The notes: generated by a model from the sequence alone, not told the origin. DNA of 45,504 nt from Comamonadaceae bacterium (GCA_947455935.1 CANGPV010000007.1:1-45504), one strand, 5' to 3'; shown: positions 33,673 through 42,800, counted from the stretch's first letter. Made by a program: numbers and translations.

Positions 33673-34821
33673 ATGCTCGGTCCTGAACTTGTCAGTGCTG
33701 CCAATCGGATAGGGCCTGTCCAATTTGAAAACCGTACCGTTTGGGTACAAACCCCCGTGGCTCAGCAACTGGGTTTGCGCGATGGTCAAATCGTGCAAGC
33801 CACGGCTGAAGTTCGTGATCAACGGGTGCGTTTGTGGCTCAAAGATTTCTTTTTCGAATTGCCCAACGGCTGGGTGCTCAAAGACGGCGATAAGCCGTTT
33901 TTGCGCGTCGGCCAAAATGCGGGTAGCTGGGGATTTTTGATTCAAGCTTTCCCCAATGGCCAAGCCCCTGTGGCCACCGCGACACCGGTGAATCAGCTGT
34001 TTGGGCTGCACAACACCCCTTCGCCACTGCCTAGCGATGTAGCGCAGCTCGAAACCCAGCCCAGCCGCTTGGGTATGTTGTTGATGCAGCCGCCGGGCTT
34101 TGCCACCTTCTCCAAATTACTCAACGCCATGGCGCAAGGCGGTTGGAGCGACCAAACCGAGATAGGGCCATGGTTACAGCGCTTGTTGCAGCAACGCAAT
34201 TCTTTGGCGCAAATGAACCCCAGCATGTTGCGCAAAGCGGTGCTGGGGCAGGCACGCAGCATAGAGAGCATCTTGGTTCAGGGCCAAGAAGCGGCAGATG
34301 ACCCCAAGACCTTGCTGAAGAAACTATTGGGTTTGCTGAGCGAAGAGTCGGTGGAGTCGGTTGACAAAGACAACCTGCGCCAACTGCAAGACGCCAGTGC
34401 TGAATTTGAAGCCGCCCAAGCGCAAAGCGCTCAAAAAATGTTGCAAGGTGAGCTGTCCTTGCACGTGATCTTGCCCTTTGTAGATGCTGATCCGGTGGAT
34501 TTGCATTTCCAACGCCCACCGCGCAAAAAAGGCCAAGAAGAGCCGCCTTTGAGCGTCGACATCCATTCACGCAGCCGTGTCTTGGGCGAGGTTTGGCTCA
34601 ATACCCAAATCTCCAAAGGCAATGATGTGGATTTGGTGATGTGGGCCTTGCGAGGTGAGGTGGCTAATTTGGCTAAACAACGCTCGGGCGAGTTGGGTCT
34701 TGAGCTGGGCTCGGCAGGTTTGCAGCTGCAGTCGTTTCAAATTTTCAATGCCCCGCGTCCGCTGGCGCGTGTGGGTGAGTCCTCGGGCACGCGTGGCTCG
34801 GTCATCGACTTAAGGGCTTAA
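33673..34821 (+). CDS. second FliK-like protein paired with FhlB
   Basis: The 382-residue protein reads from ATG 33673; a longer frame overlaps the LysM gene. The N-terminal part has a compact OB-like region (VQFENRTVWVQTPVAQQLGLRDGQIVQATAEV). The C-terminal 110 residues (about 256-365) resemble the FliK/Flg_hook domain: GELSLHVILPFVDADPVDLHFQ, then GEVWLNTQISKGNDVDLVMW, and a helix ending in LELGSAGLQLQSFQIFN. It is followed after 4 bases by an FlhB C-terminal homologue. Such FliK-like/FhlB pairs are known in other bacteria. It may act in export switching or be a separate secreted factor. Confidence 0.65.
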   Translation: MLGPELVSAANRIGPVQFENRTVWVQTPVAQQLGLRDGQIVQATAEVRDQRVRLWLKDFFFELPNGWVLKDGDKPFLRVGQNAGSWGFLIQAFPNGQAPVATATPVNQLFGLHNTPSPLPSDVAQLETQPSRLGMLLMQPPGFATFSKLLNAMAQGGWSDQTEIGPWLQRLLQQRNSLAQMNPSMLRKAVLGQARSIESILVQGQEAADDPKTLLKKLLGLLSEESVESVDKDNLRQLQDASAEFEAAQAQSAQKMLQGELSLHVILPFVDADPVDLHFQRPPRKKGQEEPPLSVDIHSRSRVLGEVWLNTQISKGNDVDLVMWALRGEVANLAKQRSGELGLELGSAGLQLQSFQIFNAPRPLARVGESSGTRGSVIDLRA

Positions 34822-34825
34822 GACC

Positions 34826-35146
34826 ATGAAAGCGCCGTTAGAAGCCGTTGCCCTCGAATATGGCAAACAAAAAACCCCGCGGGTGGTGGCCAAAGGACAA
34901 GAGGAATTAGCGCTGCGCATCATCACCGAGGCCAAGCGCCAAGGTATTTATGTCGCCGAAGACCCGCAGTTGTTGGCCCTGCTCAGCCGGCTGGATGTGG
35001 GCGAAGAAATCACGCAAGACATGTACACCGCGGTGGCGGTGATTTTGTCGTGGGTGTATTGGTTAAAGGGGATGCAGCCTGGCGACGAAGCCAAGGACGA
35101 GCCTGAAACAGATCAGGCTTTGAAAGACGATCAGGCTTCGCTGTAG
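34826..35146 (+). CDS. FhlB, homologue of the FlhB cytoplasmic C-terminal domain
   Basis: The 106-residue soluble protein resembles the FlhB C-domain (AVALEYGKQKTPRVVAKGQ and ITEAKRQGIYVAEDPQLLALLSRLDVGEEI, then TAVAVILSWVYWL). The autocleavage motif NPTH of FlhB is absent, and so are the four membrane helices. In several bacteria FhlB can substitute for part of FlhB or tune specificity switching. It is coupled to the FliK-like gene upstream. Its 3' end overlaps the convergent flgN by 16 bases. The acidic tail is unusual. Confidence 0.85.
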   Translation: MKAPLEAVALEYGKQKTPRVVAKGQEELALRIITEAKRQGIYVAEDPQLLALLSRLDVGEEITQDMYTAVAVILSWVYWLKGMQPGDEAKDEPETDQALKDDQASL

Positions 35147-35553
35147 CCGCGCATACGGCGCAGACGTTTAATTTGACCTAAGCGGTCATACACCTCCACC
35201 GGACTGGTGGGGTCGTTCACATTCAAGCTTTCTAAAGCGCCGCGGATGGCGTCGAGCTTGCGCAAAATTAAAATTTCATTGCGACGGTGCATATCGCGGC
35301 ACACACGCATGCGGTCGCGAAACGGTGTCCACTCGGGACCAAGGCGATCGGCATCCTCGGGCTGGCGTACACCGGTGAGCTGGCTCAGATCAGCCAAGAT
35401 TTGGTTTTTTTCGTTGAGCAGCTCTTCAAAGGCATCCAAGTCTTGTTCCTTCAGTGCATTGAATTCCTCATCGAGCAAATCAACCAAGCGGTCGAGTTGC
35501 ACATCGGCATACGACACGGCCTGGGGTACTGCGTTGAGGGTTTCAGCAATCAT
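35131..35553 (-). CDS. flgN: FlgN, export chaperone for hook-filament junction proteins
   Basis: The 140-residue acidic helical protein contains the FlgN-like ELQ-type core LVDLLDEEFNALKEQDLDAFEELLNEKNQILADLSQL. It escorts FlgK and FlgL to the export gate. It follows flgM by 19 bases on the same strand, forming the standard flgA-flgM-flgN order. Its 3' end overlaps fhlB convergently. Confidence 0.9.
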   Translation of the reverse strand: MIAETLNAVPQAVSYADVQLDRLVDLLDEEFNALKEQDLDAFEELLNEKNQILADLSQLTGVRQPEDADRLGPEWTPFRDRMRVCRDMHRRNEILILRKLDAIRGALESLNVNDPTSPVEVYDRLGQIKRLRRMRGYSEA

Positions 35554-35572
35554 GGAATAGTCCTAGGGGTGG

Positions 35573-35884
35573 TCAGATCATTTTTTCCAACGCAACAAAG
35601 TTTTCGGCAATGCGACGTGGGTTGATCGGGTAAGCGCCATCACGCAAAGCGGCTTTGATGGACTCCACTTTGGCGCGGTCAAAGTCAGGGGTGTCTTTGA
35701 CGCGTTGGGAGATGTTGCTCAGATTGACCGAGTCGCTGCTTGCAGCGGTGGACGCAGATGCGGTTTTGGCATCTGTTGTGCTTTCGCTCTTGACAGCGTT
35801 GGACTTGCCATCAACTTTGGTCGCAGGCGCACGAGGTGCGCTAGCGTTACCGATACGAGAGTTAATAGAGAAAGGGTCAGACAT
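35573..35884 (-). CDS. flgM: FlgM, anti-sigma-28 factor
   Basis: The 103-residue Ser/Ala-rich, probably unfolded protein has a C-terminal sigma-binding part with VNLSNISQRVKDTPDFDRAKVESIKAALRDGAYPINPRRIAENF, the FlgM hallmark. It holds FliA inactive until the hook is complete and is then exported. A sigma-28 promoter (35937-35963) precedes it, giving feedback control. flgA lies upstream on the same strand. Confidence 0.95.
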   Translation of the reverse strand: MSDPFSINSRIGNASAPRAPATKVDGKSNAVKSESTTDAKTASASTAASSDSVNLSNISQRVKDTPDFDRAKVESIKAALRDGAYPINPRRIAENFVALEKMI

Positions 35885-35936
35885 GGTGAATCCTTAGGAT
35901 AAAAGTGACGGGATATTTGAAATCTCGACATTGGCA

Positions 35937-35963
35937 GTATCGGCCCCAAATCTTGAGACTTGA
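35937..35963 (-). promoter_or_regulatory. sigma-28 promoter for flgM-flgN
   Basis: On the minus strand, TCAA (35963-35960), 15 bases, then GCCGATAC (35944-35937) are the same as at fliS. It lies 52 bases upstream of the flgM start, in the flgA-flgM gap. Confidence 0.85.
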
Positions 35964-36017
35964 GACCCATGAAAGAAAAAACACTGATGAAATTCTAAAA
36001 GAAACATTTTGTACTCT

Positions 36018-36806
36018 TTATAAGCCGCGTGCAGTGTTCATACCCGTGATAACCGCGGATAAGAATCGGCCCGATTCGGGATTTTTCAAGCGAATTTGGT
36101 CGCCCAAAGTGCCATCTTGTTGAGCTTCAGCCCGAACGGTGATCAAAAAGCCTTTGCCTTCGCCCACTGCCACCAGTACTTGCTGGCCACGTTTGACCAT
36201 GGTGGAGGCTTTCAAGTCCTGTAAACGCAAGGGTGTGTTGGCAGGCAAATCGCGCTGTAACTCCATGTTCAGCATGTCGCGTTCATCGCCCACCAAACGG
36301 GTTTCATAGGCGGGGACGGGCATATCCAATTGTTTAAACATGCCCGCTTGCAAGGTGGTGCCGCGCTTCAAAGTTTGGGTGCTGACCCAGACACTGCGGT
36401 TCACATTGCCATTGTTGTTGGCTTGGGTGATTTGGTTGCCCAAGGAATTGCGTACTTGCACCATCACAAAGTGCTGCCACAGGGGCTGGGCACAACGGGC
36501 ACGCACGCTTTGTTTGTTGCCAAAAGGTTGATCGAAAACGATCTCTTGGGCGCAGGGCTCGATCTTGATGCGACTGTCCATGGGCAGGATGGTGACCAAG
36601 GCAGGATCGATTTTCTGGCTGTCCACCACCAATTGCTTGGCACCTGCTTCTAGGGCGGGCCATGCGCTGGCGGGAGCGGGGGCGTTTTGGGCTTGGGTCA
36701 ATGACACCACGCCGCCCAAGAGCACGGCTACCAGCGCCAGTGCACCGCGGGCGGGTCTGGGAAGTGTCTGGAAGGTTCGGCACAGCAATTGCAAGATGGT
36801 CTCCAA
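36018..36806 (-). CDS. flgA: FlgA, P-ring assembly chaperone
   Basis: The frame of 262 codons starts at a TTG (36806). A second TTG four codons later (36794) has GGAG six bases upstream and is an equally good start; no ATG is near. A signal sequence (PARGALALVAVLLGGVVSLTQA) is followed by the SAF domain with NRSVWVSTQTLKRGTTLQAG and the C-terminal ChapFlgA motif KRGQQVLVAVGEGKGFLITVRAEAQQDGTLGDQIRLKN. It helps FlgI form the P ring in the periplasm. A sigma-54 element lies upstream, and flgM-flgN are downstream. Confidence 0.95.
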   Translation of the reverse strand: METILQLLCRTFQTLPRPARGALALVAVLLGGVVSLTQAQNAPAPASAWPALEAGAKQLVVDSQKIDPALVTILPMDSRIKIEPCAQEIVFDQPFGNKQSVRARCAQPLWQHFVMVQVRNSLGNQITQANNNGNVNRSVWVSTQTLKRGTTLQAGMFKQLDMPVPAYETRLVGDERDMLNMELQRDLPANTPLRLQDLKASTMVKRGQQVLVAVGEGKGFLITVRAEAQQDGTLGDQIRLKNPESGRFLSAVITGMNTARGL

Positions 36807-36820
36807 GGGTGTGAAAGTTT

Positions 36821-36836
36821 TGACGTTTTAGCGTCA
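36821..36836. promoter_or_regulatory. 16-bp palindrome between flgA start and its sigma-54 element
   Basis: TGACG-N6-CGTCA lies between the flgA start and the flgA -12 element, in the divergent flgA / LysM-muramidase gap. Its location suggests an operator or a 5'-leader structure. No matching site was found at the other flagellar promoters by eye. Confidence 0.35.
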
Positions 36837-38044
36837 TGTTTACACCCGATGCAAATTTGATGCCAACCGAATTGCAACCCAGAGTCGAACGCACAATGAA
36901 CTTCAATGTTGATCCCAAAGCACTCGTTAAAACAACGTTTGTCAATCCAAATGACGCTAACGCTTCCACGCGTGCTACCAGCTTGGCTTTGCCGGGCAGG
37001 GTGGGTTTTGCCCAAACCTTGTCACAGCTACAACAACGATCGAGTGTCAATTCCTCGACCATTTTGAATCCGCAGGTACCCAGCGTGGCGGTTCAAGACG
37101 GCGACACTTTGAGCAATATCGTCAAAGATCACATGGCGCAGCTGGGTCGCCCTGTCTCTAATAACGAGGCCATGCGCTTGTCTCAAGACGTGGCCCAGGC
37201 CAATGGCATCAGCAACCCCGACCGCATTTACCCTGGCCAAAGGCTTAACTTGAGCGTGCTGAGCCAATCTCCCCAAGCTGTTCCCCCCAATGTGTTGACT
37301 CAGCAAGCCTTGCAAACCAAACGTTTGCAGGCCATGCCCCAGATTCCCGTGCTGGCAGGGCAAAACCCGATTCTGCAAAAGACCTTGGACCGCGCCGTAG
37401 AGAAAGGCTATATCCCAGCAGAAGAAAAACAGCAGGTTTACCAAAAGATATTAGGCATGGCGCGTAACTACCAGTTTGCGCCTGACGACTTTGCCCGTTT
37501 GACCTTGATGGAAAGCGACGGCATGAACCCCAAGGCCAGCAACAACCGCTGCCACGGCATCATCCAGTTCTGTGACGGCCCCGACCGAGGCGCAGCCGCG
37601 GCAGGTTTTGCCAGCAACCCCAAAGCCATTTTGGGACACAGCGTGTTGCAGCAATTGGACATGGTTGACAAATACTTTGACCACAACGGCTTGAAAACCA
37701 TGGGGCCAACCAATCTGGACGATTTGTACCTGACGGTGCTCACCCCCGCGGCCCGACGCGAAAAAGCACCCAATGCCGACCTGAATATCGCTGGCACCCA
37801 AGCGCAAAAGCTCTACGTCAACCGCGACCCCAACACTTTCATTACCCGCAATTCCATTGTCCAAGGCCTGCACCAGCACGCCAACGAGCGACTAGGGCTG
37901 TACGAAACCGCCAAAGCCCAAGCACAAAAGCTGGCGCAAACCCTCACCCGCAGCAGCCCACCGGTGCAGGTGGCCAACAACCAGCCCCAGCGTGCGCAGG
38001 TGTTACGCGTAGGCGCTTATTTGAATCAGGACTATTTGCGGTGA
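36836..38044 (+). CDS. LysM plus lytic-transglycosylase-like flagellar protein
   Basis: The frame has 402 codons. The true start may be MNFNVD at 36896, since the first bases overlap the flgA promoter. No signal peptide is seen, as expected for a protein exported through the flagellar system or acting after leakage. A LysM domain spans about 84-140 (QDGDTLSNIVKDHM ... GISNPDRIYPGQRLNL). A lysozyme-like part starts near residue 222 with LMESDGMNPKASNN and HGIIQF, which recall the Glu-Ser ... Gly-Leu-Met-Gln motifs of soluble lytic transglycosylases, then runs to about 350. It could open the wall for the rod. The match is by eye only. Confidence 0.7.
   Translation: MFTPDANLMPTELQPRVERTMNFNVDPKALVKTTFVNPNDANASTRATSLALPGRVGFAQTLSQLQQRSSVNSSTILNPQVPSVAVQDGDTLSNIVKDHMAQLGRPVSNNEAMRLSQDVAQANGISNPDRIYPGQRLNLSVLSQSPQAVPPNVLTQQALQTKRLQAMPQIPVLAGQNPILQKTLDRAVEKGYIPAEEKQQVYQKILGMARNYQFAPDDFARLTLMESDGMNPKASNNRCHGIIQFCDGPDRGAAAAGFASNPKAILGHSVLQQLDMVDKYFDHNGLKTMGPTNLDDLYLTVLTPAARREKAPNADLNIAGTQAQKLYVNRDPNTFITRNSIVQGLHQHANERLGLYETAKAQAQKLAQTLTRSSPPVQVANNQPQRAQVLRVGAYLNQDYLR
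36850..36865 (-). promoter_or_regulatory. sigma-54 promoter for flgA
   Basis: On the minus strand TGGCAT-N5-TTGCA matches the -24/-12 consensus except the last base of the -24 block. It lies 44-56 bases upstream of the flgA start, inside the 5' part of the opposite-strand LysM frame. Confidence 0.7.
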
Positions 38045-38045
38045 A

Positions 38046-38063
38046 GCGGCAAAGTGTTGCCGC
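38046..38063. terminator. hairpin after the LysM-muramidase gene
   Basis: Seven-base perfect arms GCGGCAA / TTGCCGC close on a four-base loop, starting 1 base after the stop codon. There is no strong T-run, so termination may be weak or Rho-aided. It separates this gene from the flgB promoter. Confidence 0.5.
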
Positions 38064-38134
38064 CGTGTCGGCGTTTTGGACAGCTGTTGCCGCCCTTGAC
38101 ATGAAAAGCGCAACGGTAAGTATTCAGCTTGGCG

Positions 38135-38150
38135 TGGCACGTTACTTGCA
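38135..38150 (+). promoter_or_regulatory. sigma-54 promoter for the flgBCDEFG operon
   Basis: TGGCAC-N5-TTGCA is a full consensus -24/-12 element in the 182-base gap before flgB, ending 76 bases upstream of the flgB start. It should be activated by the FleQ-like protein encoded at 30119-31234. Confidence 0.85.
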
Positions 38151-38226
38151 AGGTCAGTCTGAGTTTTTGTGTTTTTCAACCCAAGCGTCGTGAAAACGGC
38201 GATGTAAACAAGGCAAGGAGGGGATG

Positions 38227-38610
38227 ATGGATTTATTTACCACCGCATTTGGCATCCACGAGCGTGCCTTGGGCGTTCGCAGCCAGCGCATGGAAGTGTT
38301 GGCGCGCAATATTGCCAACGCAGACACACCCAATTACAAAGCTGAAGAGCTGGACTTCAAAGCCATGCTCAAAGAAACCCAGCGTGAGTACATCGCTGCC
38401 ACGCATGAAAAGCATTTCGCGGCCCTTGAGGAGCAACAAGATAACGGCATGCGCTACCGCGTTCCTTTCAACAGTTCGTTTGACGGTAACACCGTCGAGA
38501 TCAACGTTGAACAGGCCAATTTTGGTAAAGCAGCTGCCGACTACCAAACCACATTGAGCTTTTTAGAAAACCGCATCAGCGGTCTTCGCAAAGCCATCAA
38601 GGGGGAGTGA
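38227..38610 (+). CDS. flgB: FlgB, proximal rod protein
   Basis: The 127-residue rod protein reads from the second ATG of ATGATG (38227); the AGGAGGGG ribosome site fits it better than the ATG at 38224. It has the rod-hook N-terminal motif VLARNIANADTPNYKAEELDF and the C-terminal helix ADYQTTLSFLENRISGLRKAIKG. It is the first gene of the rod/hook operon behind a sigma-54 promoter. Size is normal. Confidence 0.95.
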   Translation: MDLFTTAFGIHERALGVRSQRMEVLARNIANADTPNYKAEELDFKAMLKETQREYIAATHEKHFAALEEQQDNGMRYRVPFNSSFDGNTVEINVEQANFGKAAADYQTTLSFLENRISGLRKAIKGE

Positions 38611-38616
38611 TAAGCC

Positions 38617-39045
38617 ATGAGAACACTTGATTCTGTCTTCGGCATCGCCGCCACCGCCTTGAATGCACAAACGGTGCGCATGAATACCACCGCCTCCAAT
38701 TTGGCCAACGCGACCACCGTCGCCAAATCCGAAGAAGAAGCTTTTCGCGGCAAACGCACGGTGTTCAAAGCCTTGCTCAAAGACGAAATGACCAACGGCG
38801 GTTTCCCTTACAAGGGCGGCGTCAAAGTTGACCAAGTGGTGGATGACCCCACACCGATTCGATCCCTTTATGACCCGGGCAACCCTTCTGCTGACGCCAA
38901 TGGCTTTGTGTATTTGTCTAACGTCAACGAAATGCAGGAAATGATCGAAATGATGGCTGCTTCGCGGTCCTATCAAAACAACGTCGAGGTGGTCAATACC
39001 GCCAAGCAACTCATGATGCGCACGCTCGACATCACCAAATCTTGA
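38617..39045 (+). CDS. flgC: FlgC, proximal rod protein
   Basis: The 142-residue rod component has the conserved N-terminal MNTTASNLANATTVAKSEEEAFRGK and the C-terminal YQNNVEVVNTAKQLMMRTLDI. It lies 6 bases after flgB. The central part has the FlgC-typical YDPGNPSADANGFVYLSNVN. No anomaly. Confidence 0.96.
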   Translation: MRTLDSVFGIAATALNAQTVRMNTTASNLANATTVAKSEEEAFRGKRTVFKALLKDEMTNGGFPYKGGVKVDQVVDDPTPIRSLYDPGNPSADANGFVYLSNVNEMQEMIEMMAASRSYQNNVEVVNTAKQLMMRTLDITKS

Positions 39046-39062
39046 TTTTCTGAAAGCCTGAT

Positions 39063-39770
39063 ATGACCACCACTGCCACCTCCAAAGCCCCTTTGCCCAG
39101 CGGCATCGTCAGCTATGAAGATTACGTTGCGAAAAATAAAACCAAGGGAACAGGTAGCACCTCAGGCGCTATGGACCAAGGTGCATTTTTGACCTTGTTC
39201 ACCACCCAGCTGAAAAACCAAAACCCCTTGGACCCCGTGAAGAACGAGGCCTTTGTGGCGCAATTGGCGCAGTTCTCGCAATTGGAAGCCACGACCTCCA
39301 TGAAAACCAGTTTGGAGAGCATGGTGCAAAGCATGCAAGGCGACAAGATGCTCGCTGGCGCTTCCATGATTGGTCGCAAAGTGGCAGTGCCCAATGCACC
39401 TGCCATGTTGTTGGGTGGCCAGCCGGTGCAAGCCAGTGTGGATTTGCCCAACGGCGCTGACGGTGTGCAACTGCAGGTATTTGACAGCAAAGGTCAAGTA
39501 GTTCGTAAAACCATTTTTGGTGCACAGCCCTCAGGCTCGATGAAGTTGGCCTGGGACGGCATGAGCGACAGCGGCGCCTCCATGCCCGATGGCAGCTACA
39601 CCATGCAAGTGCTGGCCAGTTCGCAAGGTAAGGCCTTGCAACCCGTGGTCAATATGTTGTCCACAGTGCGCAGCGTTAGCAATGCAGGAACCGGTGACAA
39701 CACCTGGCTGCTCGAAGTTGACGGTGGCAAAAGCGTCAGCTTGGCAGACGTTAAACAAATCGCTTACTAA
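39063..39770 (+). CDS. flgD: FlgD, hook capping protein
   Basis: The 235-residue hook scaffold has the conserved N-terminal LTLFTTQLKNQNPLDPVKN followed by EAFVAQLAQFSQLEATTSM, the export and capping region. The C-terminal beta domains contain LDP-type Gly-rich turns (WDGMSDSGASMPDGSYTM). It caps the growing hook to insert FlgE subunits; here it must handle an oversized FlgE. Its own length is ordinary. Confidence 0.96.
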   Translation: MTTTATSKAPLPSGIVSYEDYVAKNKTKGTGSTSGAMDQGAFLTLFTTQLKNQNPLDPVKNEAFVAQLAQFSQLEATTSMKTSLESMVQSMQGDKMLAGASMIGRKVAVPNAPAMLLGGQPVQASVDLPNGADGVQLQVFDSKGQVVRKTIFGAQPSGSMKLAWDGMSDSGASMPDGSYTMQVLASSQGKALQPVVNMLSTVRSVSNAGTGDNTWLLEVDGGKSVSLADVKQIAY

Positions 39771-39805
39771 ATCTCAAGCACATCCTCACACGGAGTATCT
39801 GAACC

Positions 39806-42800
39806 ATGTCCTTTTTTACCTCACTCACCGGTTTGAATGCAGCCACTGCACAGTTGGGCGTGACATCCAACAACATTGCCAACGCGAGTACCGTGGGTTT
39901 CAAGCGCAGTCGCGCCGACTTCGGCGACATTTTTGCGACATCGCCTTTGCAAAAAGCCACCTCCGCGGTCGGTCAAGGTGTGTCATTGAAGCGCGTCACC
40001 CAAGAGTTTGGTCAGGGCAATATGAACTTCTCGTCCAATACCTTGGACTTGGCCATTTCTGGTGACGGTTTCTTCCCATTGAAATCTGCTGACGGATTTC
40101 AGGACATCTTTACGCGTAACGGCTCGTTCATGATGAACGATCAGTACAACGTGGTGAACTCTGCAGGCCAGCGTTTGATGGCGGCGTCAGTTGACTCGAC
40201 CGGTAAAGCCAATTTGAGCGATATGAATGTGTTGACCATTCCGCAAAAAACCACCGGTATGGCCAAAGAAACATCGTTGGTGCAACTGGGTTTGAACTTT
40301 CCTGCCGATGCGCAGGTGGTCACCAAGGCCTTCAGCCGCAATGACCCTTCTACTTACAACAAGAGCACCGCGTTGACGGTGTATGACAAGGGTGGTAACG
40401 GTTACTTGGCCACGGTCTATTACGCCAAAACACAAAACGCCAGCCAAGCTGACCCCAACAACAAATGGCAAACCTATGTGTATGTGGGTGACACGCTGGT
40501 TGCGGCTGCCTTGCAACAAGCAACCGATGCGACCACCGGCGAAAAAATGTATGTCAACAAATACGGCCAACTCAAACCCGAAAGCGAAGTGGGCGATTTG
40601 TTGGTGAACTCTAAAACCCAAAAATTCTCACTTAACCAACTCACCGACAAGCGTTCTTCCGAACCTGCCACCGTCACAGGCGGTTTGGCACCTCACTTGA
40701 GTACTTTGGAAGGGATCAACTTCAAGAACTTGCAATCGAGCCAACTGAACAATTTGTTCAGCATGGATGTCGATGGTTCGGGGATGCCAGTGCAAATCGG
40801 TCTGGACAACTTAGCGGGTAAAAACTTGACTTTGTCAGGGACTGAGATTGCCAAAGAATTAACCAACGTCATCAACCGAAAATTTGGTGATGAGCGTTTC
40901 TTCAACTTTGCAGGCCAACAAAACTTCTCTATTTCCGCCACCAATGCCGATGGTCAGCTGACTGAGAACCGAACCATTCAGTTGGATTCGACCGACATGA
41001 CGTATGAGCAGGTGGTGACCAAGATCAATAACCAGCTCAATGGCAGCAGCGATGTGTTGTCGAATGTTGCATTCAGTTCCACGCCCACCGCCAGTGAATT
41101 CAAGGGCTATAGCTTCACACTGGGTACAGGTCTCAATGCTGTCACTGTGTCGGGTGAACTCACTTTAAAAAACCCGCTGAGCACCAAGCCCATGGAAGAT
41201 TTGGTCTCCAATATGCAAGACCGCATCCAAGCGGATCTGGTTTCACGTTTTGGTTACAGCTCAGACGCGGCTGCTAATGTCACGGTGAATGTCCAAAATG
41301 GCAATGAAATTCGCTTGACGAATGGCGATGGAACTGAAGTTTCAGGCCTGAACCTGACCACGGTCAGCTCGGGCTCGCCCGTGACTGTGAACAGCGCCTT
41401 CAAATCGGGCACCATCGCTGCGGGTGTTGCAGGTACATACACCAAGCTCAATATGAAAATTGGTGCTACCCAAATCACCAATTTAGATATTTCCAAAATG
41501 GATTCAACCAGCTTGGACAGCTTTGCCAAAGAATTGAAGAGCGGTATTCAAACCGAACTCGGCCTGGCGGGTTGGTCCAAATTTCATACCGATTTGGTCG
41601 ATGTGAAAGTCACTGGGGCAGGTTTCACCATCACCGATGGCACTGGCCATCAAATCACACAATTTAACGTCACAAGCGCGGCCACGCCCTTAACACCCAT
41701 CCAAGGAACTCCCGCAGGATCGGCTTTGGCTTTGGACAATGTGGCTTTTGCTGACGCACCATTTGGCAATGAAAACCTCCTCACGCATTTCAAGGACTTC
41801 ACAGTCAATTTGACAACGCCAGATGGTTCAAAGTTGACCAAAACCATTTCGTTTTCCAATATCTTGGCGTTGGATGCCTTGGTGCAACCCTCGCCCAAGC
41901 TGGCCAAATTCAATCCCAATGATCCTGTGAATGGTCCCGACCAGCTCAAGGCCTTGGCGAAATATATGGAAGATCAGGCGAATGCTTTAACAGGGTGGAC
42001 CAATTTGTCGGGCAACCCCGTGGCAGGTGTTTACCCCACGGTGTCGCGTGCAGCTTCGGATCCCTTGACCTTGGCATGGAAGGGCGACACCAATAGCTTT
42101 ACTTTGGAAACAGGCCCCAACAGCGCTACTTATATTTCCAATCTTTCCATGAATTTGAATACCGCTGACCTCAACTTTGGTAAGTTGCTAACCAAAGGCA
42201 GCTCGGTCAATATCGTTGCACCTACCTTGGATTCGGGTGGCGCTGTGACGGCAGGTGGCTCATTGACACTTTCTAACGTCAGCTTCCCACAGTCAACCAA
42301 AGCGGTGGGCGATGAATTTCAGTCGTTCAACTTCACCTTGGGTGGCAAGACGTTTCCTTCCACAGCTGGCACTTACATCACCATTGACAAGTTGACCTTG
42401 AGCAGCTCGCCCATCACCGATTTGGCTGTGGCTTTGCAAGCCAAAATTCGCGCAGCCTTGAAGGCCAGCGATGCCAATCTGTATGACGACACACGCATAA
42501 CCAAAGTTAGCGTGTCCGTGGTCAATGGTAAAGACCTGAAGATCACTGATGCGGGTGGTGCAGACATCACAGGACTCACCTTGATTCCCAAAGCCGGCGC
42601 TGCGGTGTCGGTAGGCGCTAAAACATTCAGCATTCCGCCTTTGGGTAATTCGGTGACCGCGTCCTACGACCCCGTGTCCCAGAAGTTCAGTTTCACACCG
42701 CCTTTGGGTTCCGGAATCACCGTGGCTTTGTCGGGCATCAATAACCAGCTCGGTATCACCTCACCCGTGACACAAGATTCAGGCAGTGATGCTTTGAGCA

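Noticed and set aside
36334-37062. 242-codon minus-strand frame upstream of and overlapping flgA
   Set aside because: It is out of frame with flgA, whose signal peptide and SAF/ChapFlgA motifs are clear, and it overlaps the LysM gene antisense.
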